Below are positions 17,502-24,056 of a stretch of DNA of 24,056 bases, one piece after another (position 1 is the first letter of the stretch; the number at the start of each line of letters is the position of its first letter). Made by a program: the position numbers and the translations under genes. The stretch lies in contig BFEA01000094.1 in assembly GCA_003427395.1 (NCBI GenBank), positions 2,840,534 to 2,864,589 of the forward strand. The letters are read 5' to 3'. The notes beneath the pieces are model-generated. The model did not search any database, was not told the origin of the DNA, and was given only the letters and a program-made list of their open reading frames with translations. Source of the stretch: Chara braunii. Its lineage: Eukaryota > Streptophyta > Charophyceae > Charales > Characeae.

Positions 17502-18193
17502 TGACCTACAAAAAGGTGGTGCCTTGATGCAGGTATGGACATGCTGAAGACGAAGCTGGAGCTATGTCGTCGCAGGTAAGTCGACAGTGTGCTGCAGCCC
17601 AAGCTCGAAGCTGATGTTGTCAACATGAAGAGCGCCCAGCGCTGAAGTCTACTACTCCTGCGCCCGCGCATCAACTACTCTACCTCCAACTCTGTGTCCC
17701 ACAAATGAGGCTGGCGCAGCTATATATACTGAGGGGCCTACTGCTTCGTGGCCAAGGACTGAAGTGAACCTTCAAAACTGGAAGCTGGCGCCCAAACTCA
17801 ACGGAAAGGAACTGGCGCTCAAACTACACTACGGGACAAAATAGGCTGCTGAAATCTGGCAAACTGGCGCACAAGCTGAAGCGTCCGCGGACTGGAGCCG
17901 GAACTGGAGACTCCACGGACTGGCGCCGGAACTGGAGAGTCCACGGACTGGCGCCAGAGCTGAATCTGAAAATGTGGTGAGCTGGCACCCCAGTGTGCCT
18001 GGCCGAGCTGACGGCCACTGGGCCTGTACCGTCCCTCATATGCAGTTGTATAAACGTGGACTAGAGGGAAAGGGGCTGACTCTAGCTAAAGGAAGACTGC
18101 TGATTCTCGAAAAGGAGAACTAACGGACCCCTAACCTCTGGCTAACCCTCCAACCTACTACAGGCCCAAGGGGCCTTTGTGGTGCATACCACA
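17502..18193 (-). mobile_element. LTR-like element with TATA box and possible primer-binding site
   Basis: Read on the minus strand, it starts TGTGGTATGCACCACA at 18193 (a palindrome, as at many LTR ends) and ends in CA at 17502. In the U3-like part, CACGGACTGGCGCCGGAACTG-type units (plus strand, about 17885-17950) repeat about three times. A TATA box, AGTATATATAGCTG, lies at 17730-17718. Four bases after the CA end comes CTGGTTACATCAGAG, which resembles the initiator-tRNA-Met primer site TGGTATCAGAG with three extra bases. Flanking 5-mers do not match, so it is not a simple solo LTR. The assignment is an inference from layout; no protein domains support it. Confidence 0.45.
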
Positions 18194-18503
18194 ATAGGCC
18201 TAGGAGTAGTGGTAGGTAGGTAGCGAAAGTTGAAATTGAGAACAAAGAATATAGCTAAGTTAAAAGCCTAAGTTGGCAGGCTACCTTCCAAGGCTCTCGA
18301 GCCTGCCACTGCGCCTTTTCAAGGTGGCCTGCCGGTTTTGCTACTGGCCCGGTCACGAATCAAAATGCTCTAACCACGTATACCAGTAAGAACACTACTT
18401 AGGTTCACGTGAACTGGTGGTTAAAAGGTGCTGAAATTTACGGATTTTTCGCACTCAGGAGAATCCGCCAAAAAAACTGTGAAGGTTTGTTTGAGCTCTC
18501 AGT
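18194..18503. other. Unassigned spacer
   Basis: It contains an inverted pair, GGCAGGCTACC / GAGCCTGCCA, near 18276-18310. Two copies of the recurrent motif also occur: TAACCACGTATACC at about 18371, and TTTTAACCACCAGTTCAC on the minus strand at 18409-18426. No gene seen. Confidence 0.4.
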
Positions 18504-18735
18504 AGGTTTCATGCCTGAGCGGCACCGCGTAGGTGCTGGGTTCTAATCCCGTTGCCACCACTTTTGGTGGCCTGAGGAGGATGGCCAGGGCCAGTCAACG
18601 CAGGTAGCTCGCGAGTGTAAGTTGTGCCGCCCTGTAACCCGTGACATGCGGGAGCTTCAGGCCAGGTGGAAGTGCCTTCTCAGGTCCTGCTGCAGCCAGT
18701 CGGGACACACCCCGTAAAATAATCTCTCTCATGTT
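18504..18735 (+). mobile_element. Possible third SINE family (tRNA-like head)
   Basis: TGCCTGAGCGGCACCGCG followed by GCTGGGTTCTAATCCCG resembles weak A and B boxes in the right order, though spaced closely. A non-tRNA body with GGTGGCC, CCCTGTAACCCGTGAC and GTGCCTTCTCAGGTCC follows, ending at TAAAATAATCTCTCTC. No clear TSD was found. The body differs from the SINEs at 3128 and 16326. Confidence 0.45.
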
Positions 18736-18962
18736 GAATTCTCAGTTAGAATCATCGTAGGTGACATTCATGACTCTGTTACAATGCCTATCAGGGTCGA
18801 GACCCTCAATTTCACGATACTTCAAAACGCTCAAACTCTCAGCATACCTGTCATAACAGGAAGCTCGATAACCAATAATCATGACCTAGAATCTGCGATA
18901 ACTTCCATAATCATCGCGAATTACCTGGGTCCAATCGTGTCTGGATATATCTCAAGACTGTC

Positions 18963-18999
<37 letters not shown>

Positions 19000-19032
19000 C
19001 GTTATCATCGCCGTTATGAATTTTGTTGGGAT
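18736..19032. other. Unassigned segment with an open frame and a T run
   Basis: A plus-strand frame from an ATG at 18784 stays open for about 60 codons to a T run (18964-18996) that would be a poly-A tail on the minus strand. Its translation (MPIRVETLNFTILQNAQTLS and on) resembles nothing I recognise. Length alone does not support a gene. Confidence 0.3.
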
Positions 19033-19131
19033 GTCCTTCTGGGCATCTGTTAAAATCGGAACGATACAGAGAGGATTAGTATGGGTCCTGTACAAGGACG
19101 ACTTGCATTAATCGAGAAATGGTCCAAATTT
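19033..19131 (+). pseudogene. U6 snRNA retropseudogene, separated from its A-rich tail by an LTR
   Basis: GTCCTTCTGGGCATCTG, TAAAATCGGAACGATACAGAG and AATCGAGAAATGGTCCAAAT follow plant U6 from its 5' stem to its 3' end. There are substitutions: TACAAGGACGACTTGCATTA replaces GCGCAAGGATGACACGCATA, and one base of the ACAGAGA(A) region is changed. It ends at AAATTT, where the LTR-like element 19132-20104 begins. On the far side of that element the sequence resumes ATTTAAAAGAAGAGG then A10 (20105-20130), which looks like the A-rich tail of this U6 copy. No U6 promoter elements lie upstream. Confidence 0.85.
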
Positions 19132-20104
19132 TGCAATCAGACTCATCTTCTTCTTCGCACAGCATGCATGCAAACAGATGGCAATCCAAACTGGCGCCAG
19201 GCACCCACTCAAAGCTCAGAGATAATAAGGCTGGGAACACAGTTCCGATACAGACTCGCTTCAGATTGGCTATGGCGCCTGAGCGCCTACACAACTCACT
19301 TCCGACACTGTATTCACCACAACTGTTCACATGCACACCACACTGGATCTCCCTGGATATCCCACGCACACTCACTCTTTACCGTACACACACACACTCA
19401 CACACTGGAAACTAACTCTAAGCTATGGCGGCTATGGCCGCCGGCTACCACTACTACAAGCAGCGATGGCTGCTCTATCTCCTTCTCAGCCCACTTCGAC
19501 TACGGGCACCTGCAGACCTCCTCGCACAAGACGCCTGGGCAGCGCTTCCTCGTGCCTCATGCAGAAATGAATGAATGAATGGACGTTGCCTCTTGATTTA
19601 TAGTTCTGTAGGTCGCTGGTCTGCCCCTTTCCACTGGGCCCATGGCGCACACAGTCCCACATGGTACTTGCTGGCTAGACTAAGTGCGACTGGGACTGCG
19701 TACCGCTGACTCGACAAAGTTGGACCCCTACTTACCCACTTGCCTCTGGCCTAATGTGTACAACTCTCGAAAGGCCACTTCCGGACCTTCCGGAAGTCTG
19801 TGGACTTGGCCTTTCGGGACTGTAGCAGCTACGACCTTGACCTTTCAGGACTGTAGCAGCTATGACTTGACCTTTCAGACTTGCAAACTATGACCCTACA
19901 CAGGTATGACCCCTACTTCGACAGGTCCATGGTTCAAGACCCGACAGCTACACAGACCTACGACAGACAACATTCAGCTACCAAAACACAGGTCACGGGT
20001 TTGAAACACACAGGGTCGACTTAATACTGTACACGGGTGAGGTAAGGGCTAGGGATCGAGCCCTGGGATCTGCATCTATCACTGCAAAGGTGAAAAACGT
20101 TTCA
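19132..20104 (-). mobile_element. Solo LTR-like element, copy 2, inserted in a U6 retropseudogene
   Basis: On the minus strand it runs TGAAACGTTTTTCACC to a CA end (20104 to 19132), about 973 bp. It is homologous in order to copy 1 at 14282-15311, including the TATA box (CTATAAATCAAGAGG, near 19602), GGAAGCGCTGC and GGCCATAGCCGCC. ATTT at 19128-19131 and at 20105-20108 is a 4-bp target duplication, and the flanks rejoin a U6 copy to its A-rich tail. In the U3-like part, a GACCTTTC(A/G)GGACTGTAGCA unit (plus strand, about 19808-19890) is repeated two to three times. No internal genes lie next to it. Confidence 0.7.
19596..19602 (-). promoter_or_regulatory. TATA box of LTR-like copy 2
   Basis: TATAAAT on the minus strand, followed by CAAGAGGCAACG, aligned with TATAAATAAAGAGGCAGC in copy 1. 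Confidence 0.55.
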
Positions 20105-20130
20105 ATTTAAAAGAAGAGGAAAAAAAAAAG

Positions 20131-20787
20131 GAGATTTCTTGGAATTTTTCATTAGGGATTTTGTTTAGTTATTTGCGAGGCTCAAGGACTCGATGAGCCC
20201 TATTGGGCCCTGTTTTCAGCAATATCGGCCGCCCTAAGTGAAGGCAGCCCTGGCAGGGGACAAGAGGCCTACTTTGGCCTTACCACGCAACTGGGAAATT
20301 CAGGCAGTTGCGCAGCACCAGTTGGTTGAGAGAACCCAGGCCCTGCCTGCCTTTATCAAATGTATCTGAGGCACGCCCTGGGCTAGACACGGGGCATGGA
20401 CTGCGCACAGGCCGCTGGCAGTTGGACACGGGTAACCAACCCAGGCCCTGTGCCTGATTCCCTTGGACCGGGGCTCAGCCACTTGGGCCCTACCGGAAGC
20501 TTCTGGGCAGGGGCTCAGCGCAGCCAGGCAGCACGCAGTAGGCGGGCTACTTCTATATAGGAAAGTGCCTGCCTCCGCATTGGGTATTCGGGCACTTGGT
20601 ACATGCTGCACAAGTGCTGCTGCGCTACTGGCAGGCAAGCGCCCACGCGCTCACGGGCGAGCAGGATACACGCAGGGAGCTAGAGCCTAGCTGCCCTGCG
20701 AGGTGCTCGATGGGGCGCATGGTGGTCCTTGGGTGCACGTGGCATCTGTGTGGGGGATCGAGGTTGTGAGTGAAGCGTGAGACATAC
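20131..20787. other. GC-rich block, possibly another LTR or promoter region
   Basis: Markedly GC-rich compared with its surroundings. AACCCAGGCCCTG occurs at about 20334 and again in near-identical form at about 20436. A TATA-like TTCTATATAGG lies at about 20553. Frames on both strands are open for 75-110 codons but Ala/Pro-rich, which is expected from composition. I cannot identify a product or define element ends. Confidence 0.35.
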
Positions 20788-20871
20788 CTGGTGCTTGAGG
20801 CGAACGGCATTGGCTGAGATCTGCTCGTACTTCGGGGAGCTGTTGACGTCACCAGCGGCATTGTAGATAGG
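20788..20871 (-). CDS. Exon-like fragment, 28 codons, unknown protein
   Basis: On the minus strand an 84-base segment lies between an acceptor-type CTAG| and a donor-type CAG|GTATGT. It reads without stops as 28 whole codons; residues 2-18 are IYNAAGDVNSSPKYEQI, followed by SANAVRLKHQ. A stop codon precedes it in frame, as expected if it is a true exon. The mixed, polar composition looks like real protein and not repeat translation. I do not recognise the family. It could be an orphan exon of a broken host gene or a fragment captured by a transposon. No matching neighbouring exon was found; a following 42-base GT...AG stretch is shorter than usual plant introns. Confidence 0.35.
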
Positions 20872-21097
20872 CTAGCTAGGATCTGCCATTCGTAGTCTGG
20901 GCGCCGAGCGCCAGATAGGGAATCGACATTGGTTCATTGTTGATGATGATGAGACTATTCCAATATTGTCGCTTGTGAGCTTTGCTGTGCTCTTATTTGG
21001 TGGAAATCGCTTTTGGTTCGAGGTCACAACTATCTGGTTTCATGTGTATGATGCTGCTTGGTTTCTGGAATTCGCTATCGCTCATTTTCCTTGCATA
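20872..21097. other. Unassigned segment
   Basis: It contains CTGGGCGCCGAGCGCCAGA (palindromic, near 20898) and a short (GAT)n. A plus-strand frame opens at 20966 but is Phe/Trp-rich, and I could not support it as a gene. Confidence 0.3.
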
Positions 21098-21510
21098 TAT
21101 CCTGGTTGGTCATTGTCCTGTCGTTTGGCCTGTGATGTAGGGGGCGGTGCTTGCATGTGGGACTTGTCATCTAGGATCTGTTATGTTTGTTTTTTGGGAC
21201 CCTTGTTTGCATCCCGGTTGGTTTTGTCCCGTTGTTCGGTCTATTTTGGCGAGCGTAGCGGTGCTTTCATGTGGGATCAGTCATCCGTTTTTTTTTGTTG
21301 TTCGGCCTATGAGAGCATGAATGGTTTAGGAATGGGAATACCAACGTCTTGATGACGAACAAGGCCATCTGCTGTATATAGATATGTATTTGGGATTTCT
21401 TTTTTTGCTGGCAAGAGTGTTTTAATATCCTGGTTGGTCTTGTCCCGTTGGTTGGCCTATGAAGTTGGGGGCGGTGCTTACATGTGGGGCTTGTCATCCA
21501 GGATCTTGTT
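21098..21510 (+). repeat. Three diverged direct repeats, ~75-80 bp
   Basis: The unit is CCTGGTTGGT then CTTGTCCCGTTG and GGGGGCGGTGCTT, ending with CATGTGGG(A/G)CTTGTCATC(C/T)AGGATCT. It starts near 21099, 21209 and 21428; the middle copy is the most diverged. All three can be read in one sense as an LSR..AY-(E/D)VGGGA-x-MW-x-LSSRI peptide, so ancient coding is possible. Conservation is also high at silent positions, so I cannot decide. Confidence 0.6.
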
Positions 21511-21576
21511 GCCTCCTGTTTTGTTATATTTGGCTGTTCCCTTCCTCTTTTCTTTGCCTGTTTGCCTTTTGGCTGT

Positions 21577-21665
21577 GTGCAAGTGGGTCGATATCACACA
21601 CGGGGGTGGGGTCAGCCGTCGCTCAACCACATCCACGTGGGCGGGCTTGTACGCAAGAGGTTCTG
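21577..21665 (+). CDS. Short peptide-coding module, copy a (upstream of the RING-type frame)
   Basis: In frame: VQVGRYHTRGWGQPSLN, then HIHVGGLVRKRF and a stop at 21663. The module recurs at 23251-23331, and the two copies keep VQVG-x-Y-x-x-RGWGQ and LN-x-I-x-V-x-x-LVR. Several differences are silent (GGG/GGA, GGT/GGG, CGC/CGT), as expected of selection on protein. Copy b is preceded by a pyrimidine-rich tract and a TAG|CG acceptor-like site; here the AG is absent. It may be an exon of the gene continuing at 21791. Function unknown. Confidence 0.4.
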
Positions 21666-21790
21666 AACAGGGGGAGTTGTAAGTAAGAAGATGAAAAATG
21701 AATTGATATTTTTTTTGTTTCCTTTTGTTTTTTTCACTTTTGCACTCTGATAACTTTGCGACAATATATTTGATAAGGCGCCGGCTTGAT

Positions 21791-22680
21791 ATGCAGCGTG
21801 CCCCTTCGGGTGGCGACCCGGACCCATGTTCGCACGTTTGTGCCTATATTCTACATACTCCTGGCCACTACACCGCTCTTGTCCATGCCTCTGGTTCTTG
21901 GGAATTATGGAATGGCGGTGCTATGGTGCAAACTATTACTGCCATTTGTGATCTCGTGCGTAATTACCCTAACCCGCAACTGTTCCAGGACATTGACCCT
22001 ATGGATACCTCGTGTACTTCCATGCCCGCCTCTACGCCTATCTCTGTGCCTGCCTTCGTACCTGTCTCTGTGCCTGTTTCTGTGTCTGTCTCCTTCCAGA
22101 TTATTGACTTTGTGGGTACTACGTGTACTTCCGTCCCGGCCTCTGCACCTGTCTCTGTGTCTGCCTCCACACCTGTCTCCATGCCCGTTTCTGTGTCTGT
22201 CTCCGTGCCTACCTCCATGTCTGTCACCGTGCCTGCTTTAGTCTTCATTCCCCCACATGCTGCACTAACACCTTGTGACCTCCTTCTTTGTGAGATCACT
22301 GACACAGTTACACTTGGTTGTGGAAAGCATCTACTTTGTCGACATCACTACAACCGTATAATTTTTTGGGCCCGCTGTCGGCAGGGATGCCACCTGTATC
22401 CGGATTGTGAACATCCTCTACATCCAGATGCAGTATGTCCCATCTGTGCCTGTGGGCGCTATAGTGAATGTGCACTTAATTGTGATGGTGAACGCCCCAC
22501 AATCGCCATGGCCTGCAACCGGCATGTCCTCTGTCGTGCATGCTTCAGAGGTATGATTAATGCTAGCCGCCCTGGCTCCTGCTGTGACGAAGTTGCTTAC
22601 CTGAATGGGTTTCGTCCTGTAGATCAGCGGGAGGGTTGCTACCATCGCCCACATCCTTATGACAGTTGTCCTATCTGTCN
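21791..22680 (+). CDS. Multi-RING-like Cys/His protein with Pro/Ser/Val repeat linker, 3' end lost at an N
   Basis: A frame of about 300 codons from the ATG at 21791 (it is also open back to an ATG at 21725). Numbered from 21725: residues 41-66 read YILHTPGHYTALVHASGSWE then LWNGGA, a GHYxALV..G.W pattern seen around the catalytic His of several papain-fold peptidases. Residues 87-170 are two ~37-residue Pro/Ser/Val repeats, each starting FQ-I-D and holding CTS(M/V)PAS. The C-terminal part holds zinc-type clusters: C184-x4-C189, C199-x2-H202-x2-C205-x2-H208, CPIC at 238-241, C264-x2-H267-x2-C270-x2-C273 (ACNRHVLCRACF), and CPIC at 315-318 opening a further cluster. That matches tandem RING-type fingers, suggesting a ubiquitin-ligase-like role (inference). 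An N at 22680 falls just after the last CPIC; the stop at 22694 may be a join artefact. It may be an exon, since ATGCAG|CG could be an acceptor. Confidence 0.55.
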
Positions 22681-22702
22681 TGAGGGTCTTACTTAGACGT
22701 AC

Positions 22703-22893
22703 CTTGCACCCTGACAAAAATGTGCAGGTGCGCTGAAAAGAGTGTACAAGAATGTGCAAAGGCTTGCACCCTGACAAAAATGTGCAGGTGCGCTGAANGT
22801 GCGCTGAAAAGAGTGTACAAGAATGTGCAAAGGCTTGCACCCTGACAAAAATGTGCAGGTGCGCTGAAAAGAGTGTACAAGAATGTGCAAAGG
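22703..22893 (+). repeat. Tandem repeat, 60-bp unit, three copies
   Basis: Units begin CTTGCACCCTGACAAAAATG at 22703, 22763 and 22834. The first period is 60 bp. The second is 71 because of an N (22798) plus a 10-base duplicate, GTGCGCTGAA, on either side of it. Removing those 11 bases restores 60, so the true array is regular. Copies are otherwise identical by eye, so the array is young or homogenised. No conserved frame. Confidence 0.9.
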
Positions 22894-23250
22894 TGGGGAA
22901 CCCTTCTCTAAAACTGCAAAATTGTGAAGAATGCAGTAAAAGAAGAACATAAGTTTGTGTCATCTTACTTTGTTTGTACCCTGCACCCTAACACCCTCAA
23001 AAGAAAAGTCCGAAGGGTGAAAATGAAGATGAGAAATGAAGAAGGAAGTGCAGGTCCGCTGAAAAACGAACGTGGTAGACTCTTCACCAAAACTGCAAAA
23101 CTGTGAAAGAAAGAAGAATGCAGTGAAAGAAAGAAGATGTTTGGGTCACATTTTTTTGTTTTTTCTCTCTCTGCCAATCGATTTTCCTTTTCTGCTCCTC
23201 TCTTCCTTGTGTTTAACACCTCTTCCTTCACTCTGCCTCTTTCCCATAGC
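22894..23250 (+). repeat. Diverged duplicate pair and pyrimidine-rich tract
   Basis: AAAACTGCAAAATTGTGAAG with following AATGCAGTAAAAGAAG (about 22912) recurs as AAAACTGCAAAACTGTGAAA then GAATGCAGTGAAAGAA (about 23089). GTGCAGGTCCGCTGAAAA at about 23049 recalls the 60-bp unit upstream. The end (23150-23250) is pyrimidine-rich and finishes TTTCCCATAG, a plausible splice acceptor for the module at 23251. Confidence 0.55.
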
Positions 23251-23331
23251 GTGCAAGTGGGCTGTTATGGCATACGGGGATGGGGGCAGCTCGCNCTCAA
23301 CTTCATCAACGTGGCGAGCCTTGTACGTTAG
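23251..23331 (+). CDS. Short peptide-coding module, copy b
   Basis: In frame: VQVGCYGIRGWGQL, one codon containing an N (23295), then LNFINVASLVR and a stop at 23329. It matches copy a at 21577-21665 at most residues. The preceding CCCATAG|CG after a long pyrimidine tract is a good acceptor, and CTT|GTACGT at its end could be a donor that removes the stop. The sequence after both copies shares GACAATATAT (about 21759 and 23609). I infer tandemly duplicated exon-intron units. Product unknown. Confidence 0.4.
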   Translation: MQVGCYGIRGWGQLXLNFINVASLVR

Positions 23332-23670
23332 AGGCATAGTGGAGGAGGCGTTAAGAAGACTGAGAAACTGAATGATTTCAATGTGTCTTTGTTTTTTATT
23401 TTTATCCTTTGATTCAGTGTAAATGTTTTTTGTAAAACACTAAAAGAAATAATAATACTGTGAAACAAAGAATAAGAGGACACTGTTTTGTGTCATTCTG
23501 GTTTGTCTGTCTCTTTGCCTGCCTGTCCTTTCATTTTTCTTTTCTTCGCTGATCTTATTTCTTCTTCTACTTCACGTGCTTATGCTCTTAGTCAATAGTT
23601 CTGTGACAATATATATATATAGTTTTAATTCTTTTTCTTTTTTCTAAGTCTAGGGGCTAATCGCTCGTGA
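23332..23670. other. AT-rich, intron-like stretch
   Basis: T-rich with a (TA)n run near 23611 and a TTTTCTTTTTTCTAAG ending at about 23648 that could serve as a splice acceptor. No coding evidence inside. Its end resembles the sequence just before the frame at 21791. Confidence 0.4.
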
Positions 23671-24056
23671 AGCCTTACCCTTCCACCTCTCGATATTCCC
23701 TTGCGCACTCTCACTTCCCTTCGTCCTACTTCACTTCAGGACCGTCACTCTTGTGCAGTTCTGACTAGTCAGTGTTTGTGGGTACCAACACTAAATGGGA
23801 CCCTCCTATCAGCCCTGGTTGAGGCATTGTTGCACGAGCCTCGTCATACAGGTATCTTGGGAGCTATGCATGAATGTGTTGCTACTAGCCCCGTGAGTAG
23901 ACCTAAGAGTACCCCCCTCAGCCCATGGGTCTGTGCTCAGAGTTCCTGCTTCGAGCTATCTTTTTTTTTTTTTTTTTTTTTTTTTAAAAACACCCCCCCC
24001 GGTGATAGTGGCGCTGATAAGAGCAGCCACCGCTACCACACGGGAAGAGGCTCCAT
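23671..24056 (+). CDS. Open frame running off the window end, unknown product
   Basis: After a stop at 23668 the frame is open for 128 codons to the window edge, including across a 25-T run (23961-23985, read as Phe). The first 90 codons have ordinary composition (SLTLPPLDIPLRTLTSLRPT, later RHSCAVLTSQCLWVPTLNG and LLSALVEALLHEP). By position it could be the next exon after module copy b. A Cys followed by an alpha-helical segment would suit the N-terminal half of a papain-like protease whose His half is seen at 21791 on, but that is speculation. The T run probably marks a later retroposon insertion, so the part beyond it is doubtful. Confidence 0.3.

Noticed and set aside
17530-17574. Small plus-strand exon between GATGCAG| and CGCAG|GTAAGT
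   Set aside because: Good splice-site words, but it lies inside the minus-strand LTR-like unit, has no homologous partner exon and is too short to judge.
17160-17674. Frames of 95-150 codons across the CT tract on both strands
   Set aside because: Same microsatellite effect; the non-repeat ends have no recognisable domain.
22703-22893. CRISPR-like array
   Set aside because: The 60-bp units are contiguous with no spacers, and the setting is a eukaryotic repeat region.
21964-22963. Minus-strand Thr/Glu-rich frame and Cys-rich frames at 22418-22963
   Set aside because: The first is antisense of the Pro/Ser/Val repeat; the others read the 60-bp tandem repeat and cross Ns.

Overview
This is a eukaryotic nuclear window with no intact conventional gene that I can name. 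It is almost entirely layered transposable-element debris. Two diverged copies of a U6 snRNA-like sequence match the plant U6 form, ending GGTCCAAATTT. L1-type LINE remnants carry the C-terminal zf-RVT zinc knuckle common in plant LINEs. tRNA-headed SINEs, LTR-like pieces and long (CT)n/(GT)n tracts complete the picture. I infer a land plant with a large, repeat-rich genome, perhaps a fern, lycophyte, bryophyte or gymnosperm; the clade is a guess. Codon-free low-complexity DNA, one 370-base N gap and several single Ns show a draft assembly.

Layout. 1-1400: A-rich low-complexity DNA, a foldback hairpin (734-1196) and a LINE tail. 1541-2975: a 5'-truncated LINE with a 14-bp target-site duplication (TSD) and one open C-terminal frame. 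3128-3571: a complete tRNA-derived SINE with a perfect 15-bp TSD. 3578-4977: a 1.4-kb inverted repeat containing a minisatellite. 4978-9262: a long, decayed LINE (endonuclease end, reverse transcriptase, zinc knuckle, 3' UTR, poly-A). 9263-10091: a second reverse-transcriptase fragment split by a minus-strand retroposon, which itself carries a U6 retropseudogene. 10114-12568: a 2.4-kb composite retroposon with no reverse transcriptase. It has a 14-bp TSD, a ~460-bp tandem array and a LINE-type 3' tail, an architecture like that of primate SVA elements.

12570-18200: AT-rich DNA, GA/CT microsatellites around the gap, a satellite with a solo LTR in it, a second foldback hairpin, a SINE with (GT)n expansions, and a minus-strand LTR with TATA box and possible primer-binding site. 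18500-20130: another SINE-like unit, then a U6 retropseudogene split from its A-rich tail by a second solo LTR of the same family as the one at 14282-15311.

20130-24056 is the most gene-like part: a GC-rich block, an 84-bp exon-like frame on the minus strand, diverged tandem repeats, and a ~300-codon open frame. That frame encodes a GHYTALV...W segment (possibly protease-like), a Pro/Ser/Val repeat linker and tandem RING-like Cys/His clusters. A short peptide-coding module upstream of it recurs about 1.7 kb downstream with mainly conservative changes, which suggests a tandemly duplicated gene. This RING gene, the composite retroposon and the foldback elements are the main leads.
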